DNA of 64,000 nucleotides, from positions 1 to 64,000 of the forward strand of contig NW_027294471.1 of the NCBI RefSeq assembly GCF_016086655.4. Reading direction: 5' to 3'. Positions 56,304 to 64,000 of this stretch are shown here, one piece after another. Position numbers and translations under genes: made by a program. The stretch comes from Lepeophtheirus salmonis (taxonomy: Eukaryota > Arthropoda > Copepoda > Siphonostomatoida > Caligidae). Position 1 is the stretch's first letter, and each line of letters opens with the position of its first letter. Below the pieces are notes generated by a model that was not told the DNA's origin, searched no databases, and saw only the letters and a program-made list of their open reading frames with translations.

Positions 56304-57936
56304 CTATGAAAAATAATATTACAACAGCATTATGAGACGGAGAACATGAAATAAAGTAGCTGATAACTTACTTGATGTTTCATGATATAATCTGGAAGGA
56401 AAGACTGTCCACAAAATTCACAGGGAAGATATTCTTCGTTGTCATCGATGGAGGAATCCTTCCGAGAATCATAGGAGTCATATCGATTAGATGAGTTCAA
56501 CTTTCTTCTAAGAACCACCTCAGTGTTGTCGGTTCCATATCTTTTATTTATGTTGCTATTGTTGGAAGAAGAGGAGGAGGTTCCTGTGGTGTACATTGAA
56601 TGGGATCGAATAATGGCAGGATTGTTACTATTTCCACCTCGAACATTACTAGGGTTAACACATTCAGCCTGCATAGTAACAATGATTAGTTTTCATTAAA
56701 TAATGCAAAGATGGAGAGGGATACCTGATGTTCAAGTAGCTTGAACATAGGGACCATTTCTTCGCAAAACTCACAGGGAAGTAAGGTATTTGCATCTGAT
56801 GATAAATTACTGATATTTGATGTTCGTGGTAGTGTTTGAGCTAATATAGTATTTAAATATATGTTTCAAATACGTTTAACAGTATTATAATTAAAAGTGA
56901 TCTTACATTTGTATTCCTTGGATGATCTCGTCTCTCTCGAATATCCGTGAGTTCTTTCAGTCAATTTGTACATCTCTATCAACAAATAGAAAGGAACAAT
57001 TGATGAAAAATAAATTGTGAATTAATTTCAAACCTTCTTTATTCTTGTGATGTAACTTATGGGACTCTAAGTCTTTGAGAGGAATGAGGGAGGCACATTC
57101 AGGACATGATTTAGAAACGCTTCCGCAACGGGTTTCATGATCCATCATTTCTGATGCGATCTTTTGAATCTGACAGTATTTACAACAAACGTTTCTCTTT
57201 GGACAATCATTTTTCTAATTATAAAGAATTATTAGAATTAATCAACATGACTCGCCATAAATTTTTCAGAACGAATATATTTTCTAATATCTGATTTATT
57301 TTTTTGTAGATGAAAATTTGATTTGAGTAGATAAATTAGAGAGCATTTAATGTATTTATTAAAATCAAATATATGCTTGAAATATTGTTAATTTATGGGC
57401 AAATAGTTTTTGCACGCTTAATTTATTCTAAAACTTCAAAGAAATTCATTTAATTACCCCACTTGTTATCATTTAATAAAAAAGAACATGTGTTATTCAA
57501 ATTGTGAAATGAATTCTTTGTAATTTATGCTTTTCAAGATGTATCCATGAGAGTTGAGTCATGATGCTCTATTTTTAAAATCTGCATCATTCAAAGAGTT
57601 AAAAATAATTCATCTTTGTCAAATGCAAAATGCACTTGAACATGATATGTAAGTACAAAGTGATCCATTTCCACAATACATATTCATATGAGCTATGAAA
57701 GTTAGTCATTGTTTTTAAAAAAATGACATTACACCCTACGTACCTTGTGGCTATAAAGTTTGACTGCTTGGACGGAGATCCCACACAAGGGACATTCCCG
57801 TGGGGAATGAAACTGTTGATGATGAGCATCGAAGAGATCCTTGCTCACAGGGTCACCACAGTCTGGACATGTGGTAACAGAGCCCGCACACTGAATTGTG
57901 TGCATTCTGTAATTATGGACCGGGATATCTCGTTTG
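54614..57936 (-). CDS. TRAF-type zinc-finger protein (TRAFD1/XAF1-like), 5' partial, one frameshift
   Basis: Seven - strand exons join in phase: 57744-57936, 57034-57214, 56907-56975, 56725-56840, 56372-56668, 55851-56303 and 54614-55799. Donors and acceptors fit GT...AG. The N-terminal half carries a chain of Cys/His motifs typical of TRAF-type zinc fingers (TRAFD1/FLN29, XAF1), proteins that in other animals damp innate immune signalling. The C-terminal half is Ser/Pro/Asn-rich. About 830 residues are seen, so it is longer than TRAFD1, mainly through the tail. The first exon opens in mid-codon behind an acceptor, and no exon with the start codon was found to the right. A homopolymer frameshift sits at 55388-55393. 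Family level is solid; exact orthology and function are not. Confidence 0.85.
55388..55393 (-). other. Homopolymer frameshift in the TRAF-type gene
   Basis: Six A on the - strand. Before it the frame LKLLEVEQQQK is good, after it the frame EQEQCLQIRHSLKKDFVLDP is good. Five A would join them without loss. No splice sites are available to explain it. Confidence 0.75.
56372..57936 (-). CDS. Zinc-finger exons of the TRAF-type protein
   Basis: Exon 57744-57936 gives RDIPVHNYRMHTIQCAGSVT, TCPDCGDPVSKDLFDAHHQQ, ECPLCGISVQAVKLYSHK. Exon 57034-57214 gives NDCPKRNVCCKYCQIQKI, DHETRCGSVSKSCPECASLI, LESHKLHHK. Exon 56725-56840 gives LLPCEFCEEMVPMFKLLEHQ, and exon 56372-56668 ends LPCEFCGQSFLPDYIMKHQ. 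Each is a CxxC...H...[HC] unit, at least six in all. The last two resemble each other and look duplicated, each ending exactly at an exon border after HQ. The short exon 56907-56975 (23 codons) is an Arg/Ser-rich spacer. Confidence 0.85.
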
Positions 57937-57939
57937 CTA

Positions 57940-59290
57940 AAAGAGAGAGGAGATACACATTAATTTTTGGATCCAACTAGCTAATGCATATTTATATAGC
58001 TTGATTTTTTTTATCTTTCTATAGTATTTAATGTTATACGTGAGTATGTCCAGTTTTTTGTCGTTTTTTTTTTTGTTTTTTTTGTGCATCAAGTGAAAAT
58101 TTATTAGCAATTGAGGCGATAAATTAGAATAAGCTCATTTACTATTTTATAATGAGTGATTGAGACTGATTAACTTCACTCTCCATAAAAAAAGAAATAC
58201 TCGTTATATAGAGACGTGCAATATCATTGGAACAAACTTTGATCTCATCCAGATACCGTATAAGTATATCACAGCCGAGTTTTCCATCTTCATATAAGAA
58301 GTTATGCGACTAATAAAAAACTATGTTTGTTATTATTTTAAGTCAGTTGTCAGAGTTTTAAAAAACACGATCACTCATTTAGTATGTAGTATTTTGCTAA
58401 TTTGATATTTTCAAATTTATTCAACGCAAATAACTCCAGTGTTAGTTGTGTTAAAGTCTATAAATGATGCCATCTAATCCCCCGTTATTCAAGAATTCCA
58501 AAGTAATGCAGTTGGCCCAGATCAAGTAATTTGAACCAACTCTGAGACCATTTAGCTAAGATTAAACTTTTTCTTCATGAAGTAAAATGCTTACTTTATA
58601 AATGTGAATATTGATATGCAAGAGTTGAAATAGAGTTAAATGTAAGGAATACTAACTGTTTAAAATGGTACGTCGTGGCCTAAGACAGTTTTGAAATTTG
58701 TTAAATAATCGTCTATTCCTTTAAAAAGTGCAGCACAGAAACAAATCGAAAGCTAGGCCAGATAATGCAATTCATCAAAAATATTTTTATTCAAAAGATC
58801 TACCTATGTTGAAACCATAATTTGTCTCTAAAACCAAAGTGACAAACTCTGAGACAATTTATACAAGATTAATATTTTTTTTTGATAAAGTAAAATGATT
58901 ACTTCGTCAGAGAATTGATGCCCATGCAAGTCATATTGAAAATTATTATGCCATTAGAATTAGAAACATGTGCTATTTAATTCAACCAAAAAATTCGTCA
59001 CATAGCATTTGCTTAGGATCTGGATGAGGTCAAACTTGTTCTAGCTGTAGTGCACGACCCTGTCCACAAAATAATAGCAACTTTGTTGCATTGATATACA
59101 ATATACTCTGTAAATATGATGTACAAAATCAATAAAGTCCATGTGAGTCAGCAACAATATAATAAAATAATATTAAAGTAAATCTGCTGATATCTAATTT
59201 CACAAGGTAGGCGCCAAAATTGCCTTACGCAATATATGTGATAAATGCAACTGACCCCCTCCCTGTAAATGCATTATTGATTCGAAGGTC
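57940..59290. other. Unassigned stretch, probably 5' intron or upstream of the TRAF-type gene
   Basis: AT-rich. The start exon of the TRAF-type gene should lie somewhere to the right of 57936, but no - strand exon with an ATG and matching phase was convincing. Confidence 0.4.
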
Positions 59291-59297
59291 ATGGACA

Positions 59298-59326
59298 GAG
59301 AAGAGGGTTCAAAGAACCCTCTTCTC
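59298..59326. repeat. Perfect 13-bp hairpin with a 3-base loop
   Basis: GAGAAGAGGGTTC, loop AAA, then GAACCCTCTTCTC. It is more GC-rich than its surroundings and is followed by a pyrimidine tract (59365-59440). Confidence 0.85.
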
Positions 59327-59329
59327 CCC

Positions 59330-61860
59330 CCTCTAACTTTCGTCATTAATAAAAGAACAGCTCTATCTTTCCTTCTTTCTTTTTCTTCTCTTCTCTTCCT
59401 TCTCTTTTTCTTTTCTCCCTTCCTTTTCATTCCTTTTTCTCTTTCTATTCATTTCAAGCTTCAAGAGACGAGATGAATTGCATTCCAACTAGCCTATGTC
59501 TTGTGCATTTGAAAGGACCTATGTATGCAGTTTACTTATACATCATCAAATTATGCCCTAGTTGTTTGCTGTGTACAATGTATTATAAACTTGATTGATA
59601 AATATAGAAGAAAAAAGACACAAAATAGATTTTGTTTTGTTTATAAATATACAAGGAAGAAGGAGAAGAAGCTTTCTTTCCTCGTTCTGGACAGTGAATG
59701 GATATGTAAATTATAATCCAATCGAATGAAAGGAACCCCAGATGTGCTTTGTTTAATTAGACATCTCTTAATAGTTGATTTTAAAAGAGCTACCTTTGAC
59801 TGCAAACAAATTAAAGTTTTTTTTTTGCACACTGCATGACGTCATTAAAACTACACTATGAGTATCATTTTACTCCCTCCAAGGTAGTTAAAGGTAAGAG
59901 AGTGTGGATGTTTTGATTGTTTGTTTGAGTGGAGTTCAGGGCCGCAGGGTATGGGACGGCTGTTAATGCTTTACGGTGGATATTACCTACTTACCAATTT
60001 TGACACATTTCATGTTCGCTATTCATCATTCAATCCGTTGGTTTATAAGACTTCAAATAAAGCTGCTGCTAAGACAAAGGTTCCAGGATGTCTGAAAAGG
60101 AAATATTAACTAATGAACTTGTATCCTTATGAAAAAATATATAGGACTATAAATTATTATTTCTCTCTGTTTACATGGAGTTTGCAATGCAATAATTTCT
60201 GTCATTCTAAAAATAAATTTCTCTTAATAATCCAACGTCACTTTTTTTATAATTGGCAAAGTTCCTATCCCACCACCAGTTTTTTCCCCTCATTCAACGA
60301 GCGGCATAGAAAAGAAAGAAATGTAACTATGATAACAAGATGTGACTGTCCTTTTAGAGATTTCCATGATAAATTTATTGAATAACCAAGTACCTTTGAG
60401 GTACATTTTATTTATATAGGGATCTTAAATAGGTTGCGTGACTTTTTTACATCTACTTCTTTAAAAAAAAAAAAAATTAAGAACATGTAAAATATATTTT
60501 TTATTAAATATAGAAATATTTCATAAAAAGTTGGGAAAGGTAATCATAATTTATGAAGTATATATCATATAAGAGAGAGAGAGAGAGAGGAAACAAAAGA
60601 GTTAAAGGTTGTCAACCTCATCGAATTGACCGACGATTTATTATTTATTAATTATAAATCAAATGAACTTGCTACTTTCAAAAGAAAGAAAAAAAAAATT
60701 AAAAGTAGGGAAATGAACTGAGGAACAAAAACGAAAGGAAAAGAAAAAGAAAAGCCGGCTTTTGCATGAGTTGTTCATAACTTTTCTTGTTGTCGTTTGA
60801 CTACTCTTCCCTTCTTTATCTTGATTATTTTGAATATATAACAAAATATAGTAATAGATCACATATACTCACATATGTATAAAAGGATATTATTCACTCC
60901 AATAAGCTATAAAAGTCGAGGTTCCTTCAAAAAAACTATGACACTGTTTGGAGGGAAGGGGGATTTTTTTAAGGTGTACAATAGCTCTGAGTCTGAGTTC
61001 TACATAGGGTCGACAGGTTTCAAAATAGTTACATCATAAAGTAACTCCCCTCGGATGAAAACAACCACAAAAGGAAGATTCTGTATAGAATATATATGTG
61101 ATATGTGGGATTCCTTTGATACTGAGGCGTTGGATCCAGGGTATATATATGTGTTGCTTTTGAGGTTTCAGGCTCTTGATTGGAGTGTTGCTGTAGAGAC
61201 TCTATGTATGTACAAGCTCTACTAATTTACTATTTTGAACATTCGTGGTCTAAAATGAACTAATAATAACATTTAAAAAAAAAGGAAATATTATTTTTGT
61301 TCAAAAAAGTGAGCATAAGCATGAGAGATAGATAAATAGGTGAGAGCGCTCTTCCGGCTCAAGGAAGGGGTTGCCGCCCGGTGAATATATGTAGATATGT
61401 AAGCGTGGAAAGATGATGCTTTGAGTGCTTTACATACGTTTTGTACTTATAGACATTATTTTCCCTTTAAAATAAGACAATTTATAAGGGTTAATACATA
61501 CGAAGGAGCATATGCAGAGATAGATGGGTCTATTCTTCTGTCTTTTGCCATACTTTTTGAGACAAAAGGTATACGCTGTGCAAAGGTCAAAGAAGGTTCC
61601 TGCAGAAGTATTATTGTTTCTAACCTGACAACTAAATAAATTCACGAGGGGTGCTCTTGCAAAAGTTTCTTCAACTCTTATTTTGCTACGTATGTTATTT
61701 TTCTCAAGGTTTTCCCTTGAAGAAAAAAAATAAATAACAAATATCAAACTGCTTTGACTCCTCCAAAGGAAGGTGATCATATCTGCCAGCATTTGTTCTG
61801 AATATGTTTGCCCTACTAAGCTATGAAGAAAATAAAACTAAGCTAAAAATATAAAACATA
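59330..61860. other. Unassigned stretch, nothing recognised
   Basis: Contains a pyrimidine-rich tract at 59365-59450, an (AG)n run near 60570 and a GC-rich islet (GAGCGCTCTTCCGGCTCAAG, about 61343-61382). Several open stretches of 60-120 codons have no motif. Confidence 0.35.
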
Positions 61861-61869
61861 TTTAAATGT

Positions 61870-62300
61870 TGTCTATTTTGGGTAAATTAAAAAAAAGAAA
61901 GCGAAAACCAATATGTTCCTACTGATAATTTGAAGAATATTTTGAAGGAAAGCAGCTTAGCTGCCATAGCTTTTTATTAGATCAGCTACAATCAGCTGAC
62001 GCAAGGGAGGAGGAAATAAACATGGACATTGCCAAGAATGACTCCGATGCTGATCCTCAATTCCACTTGGAGTCCAACAAGGACTAACTCCATAACAAAT
62101 TCCCATGGGGTTAATCTACGTCTTTTAAGGGCACACACAAATGTTCAATCATGTTGAGGGATATAATTGAATACAGTAGAAACTACTCAGGAATTAAATA
62201 GTAATGACAACTTCAAAGGAAAATAAAGTTCATTCTTCAGATTATCCATTCCAAAAAGGCGGTCTATCTAAAAAATAAAATGATTTACATGACAAAACAT
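61870..62300 (+). repeat. Copy of the 400-base dispersed repeat
   Basis: Follows 22020-22440 through its whole length: AATATGTTCCTACTGATAAT, AGCAGCTTAGCTGCCATAGC, GACATTGCCAAGAATGACTC. It ends with a short frame at 62204-62278 (MTTSKENKVHSSDYPFQKGG). Together the two copies define the repeat. Confidence 0.6.
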
Positions 62301-62639
62301 CAAACGTCAAGGTACAGTTACAAAAAAAAAAAACGAAAAGTATATTTTATTATTAAAAATTTACATATTATGTAGAGATTGTAATTCAAGCTTTTAAAAT
62401 GACTTAGTGCATTGATATAAGGCTCTAAACCCCTGCTATTCCCCCCTTCATGATACCCTAGATGTCTTCAATATATTAAATATTTAGATGGACATCCTTC
62501 AAAAGCATACTGAATAAGGAACCTATAACTTGCAGTAGCATGACTAAATTATAAACACCTTATTTTTATGGAATCATGAAAAGACAACTAAAAACTAAGT
62601 TGTCATATATTTAGATACCATATTTAGCTTTATTTCTTA

Positions 62640-62960
62640 ACAACATGTCCCCTTCACAGGAAATAACAGCCTCGACAGAGCAGCCCAAAAGATTGGAAGC
62701 TCTTGACGATGAATGATGTGTCCATGGCTACCATAGCAGCTTGGAGCGAATCCAAATTTAGATGGTAGGTGGAGAAGACACCCAAACTACAAAGTCCAGG
62801 GCCACATAGAGACAGGCATATTGTTGTTGCAAAAGTTTTGATTCGTTTTGGGCCGTAATGCCCTTCTTAATGTATTCAGCAGTCCGAATGGAGATGCCAA
62901 TTGTCTCAGCAGCCTTCTCGGGACTGACACTGGGATGTAAGAGATCACATATGCGTTTCC
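62640..62960 (-). mobile_element. Internally deleted Tc1/mariner element
   Basis: On the - strand KRKRICDLLHPSVSPEKAAE and TIGISIRTAEYIKKGI form the N-terminal HTH. They are followed within about 20 residues by CLYVALDFVVWVSSPP, the region near the third catalytic residue, and then the C-terminal end (DTSFIVKSFQSFGLL). The catalytic core is lost. It belongs to a family different from the 13150 and 32830 deletions. Confidence 0.65.
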
Positions 62961-63029
62961 TTTTTGTTTTTTTTGATTGATAAAAGAAGGATTGAATTAA
63001 AATATCACAAATACACTGTCTGAAGATAA

Positions 63030-63250
63030 ACGAAGTAGCCGGTCCCGTCCATTTCTGTCTCGGTCTGATTCAGTTCTGTCCTGCATATCAGTCCTACAAC
63101 TTGTAAGGTTCAGTCCTATATGTCCTCACTAACTTTATTTCCTATTTTTTAATAAGTTTTTTTACTGATTGTCCGAAGGACCGGTCCCAAGAACTGATAG
63201 GATCATTCATAGGGCTGGCCTGGACCGAATATAAAAGGATTGACTGAACA
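63030..63250. repeat. Copy of the GGACCGGTCC MITE family
   Basis: AGTCCTACAACTTGTAAGGT, TTCAGTCCTATATGTCC, GAAGGACCGGTCCCAAGAAC and GGCCTGGACCGAATATAAAA follow the layout of the 34178-34396 element, with more divergence. Confidence 0.5.
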
Positions 63251-63738
63251 ATAATAATATAGAATCACGCTTGTTATGTTATTAGAGTAAGTCTTCGTGA
63301 GAGCAACTCTTCAATATTATCTTTAAAGGACACTCTACAAGGCATCCTTTTTATTCAAATTATAGTTAATTACTTTAGCTTATCAATTGAATTCGAGCTG
63401 TAAAACATTGTTTTGGATATCATTCTCAACAGACAAATACGCAAAAATAGTTTGTCATTATTGATAATTAATTAAGGGATAGCTAAATATTTTTTATTAT
63501 TAAAAACCAAGGGTACGTACCCACCTCCCCCACGGAAACCCCAATTAAATGCGGAACCCCTTGTAATATACATCCATAAAACTTGGATATATTTTAATCT
63601 ATTAAAATCACATACCTATGATACAGAAAAAAATTATAAAACCAAAGCAAGACACTGAAATAGTCCATGCACATATAAAATTAATAGTCTCAATTTATAC
63701 AACGTTATGAAAATAGGCAATCTTATGAATGGCATTAT

Positions 63739-64000
63739 TCATACAGAGTAAGTTTTCTTTTTATTCAGCCGAGTTTTCCATATTTCCCTCCTTATACATT
63801 CCAGGGCATCACACTGTACCCAATAATGTATTGGAGTCTCGGTTGTACCTCCGCAAAGTATGCATGATGCATATTCCATCATTCTCATATTCTTTATATG
63901 CTTTCTTAAAGGAATATGCCCTGTAATCTGGGCTAAAAGTGCTTGGGCTTCCCCCAAGATTTTTGGTTTTATAGTATCATCTTGGATTCTAACGTTTTAC
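63739..64000 (-). mobile_element. Non-LTR retrotransposon, C-terminal end of the reverse transcriptase protein (partial)
   Basis: The frame is open from the window edge through DDTIKPKILGEAQALLAQIT, GHIPLRKHIKNMR and a terminal CCHC motif, CILC...HYWVQC (C-x2-C-x8-H-x4-C), then IRREIW, to the stop near 63739. The GH.PLR.H string followed by this CCHC is the end of Jockey/R1-type LINE proteins, just after the RNase H domain. The rest lies right of the window, so this could be a larger, perhaps intact copy. Confidence 0.75.

Noticed and set aside
61430..61792. 120-codon - strand frame
   Set aside because: No recognised motif or splice signals; AT-rich random open frames of this size are expected in 64 kb.

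Overview
The window looks like nuclear DNA of an animal, most likely an arthropod. A copepod such as a salmon louse is my inference, from the AT-rich sequence, the density of decayed Tc1/mariner transposases and the intron style; no sequence search was possible. Genes are split by GT...AG introns, with none of the operon spacing of bacteria.

Two clear protein-coding genes and one small likely gene stand out. (1) On the + strand, bases 3143-12141 hold the last 16 exons of a p190-type Rho GTPase-activating protein (orthologue of fly RhoGAPp190 / human ARHGAP35 and ARHGAP5): two FF domains, the two pseudoGTPase domains, a long Ser/Pro-rich linker and a C-terminal RhoGAP domain. The GTPase-like N-terminus and first FF domains must lie left of base 1. 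Every exon junction was checked by phase, giving about 1,440 residues. (2) On the - strand, 54614-57936 hold seven exons of a TRAF-type zinc-finger protein (TRAFD1/XAF1-like) with a long Ser/Pro-rich tail. The last exon carries a one-base frameshift in a homopolymer, and the 5' exon is not found. (3) On the + strand, 24625-28186 form a two-exon gene for a 114-residue secreted, cysteine-containing peptide precursor with dibasic and tribasic sites, and a TATA box and polyA signal in suitable places.

The rest is a graveyard of mobile elements. There are about a dozen Tc1/mariner-type copies in both orientations (13150, 14815, 19985, 22530, 30680, 31440, 32830, 38540, 44350, 48400, 50990, 52095, 53340, 62640), some of them internally deleted. 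A hAT element with DUF4371-type transposase lies at 35287-37636, has lost its catalytic core and has an inverted duplicate of its own start codon region. Also present are an older hAT relic (16680), a THAP zinc-finger fragment (42598), two non-LTR retrotransposon fragments (45436-46500 and 63739-64000) and several non-autonomous repeat families, including one bounded by CAGGGGCGTCCGCA-like ends that appears repeatedly.

Layout: 1-12141 p190 gene and introns; 12142-24470 repeats; 24476-28283 small secreted-peptide gene; 28300-54550 transposon-rich intergenic DNA; 54553-57936 TRAF-type gene; 57937-64000 unassigned (possibly its 5' intron) with repeats, ending inside a LINE. Apart from proximity I see no functional link between the genes.
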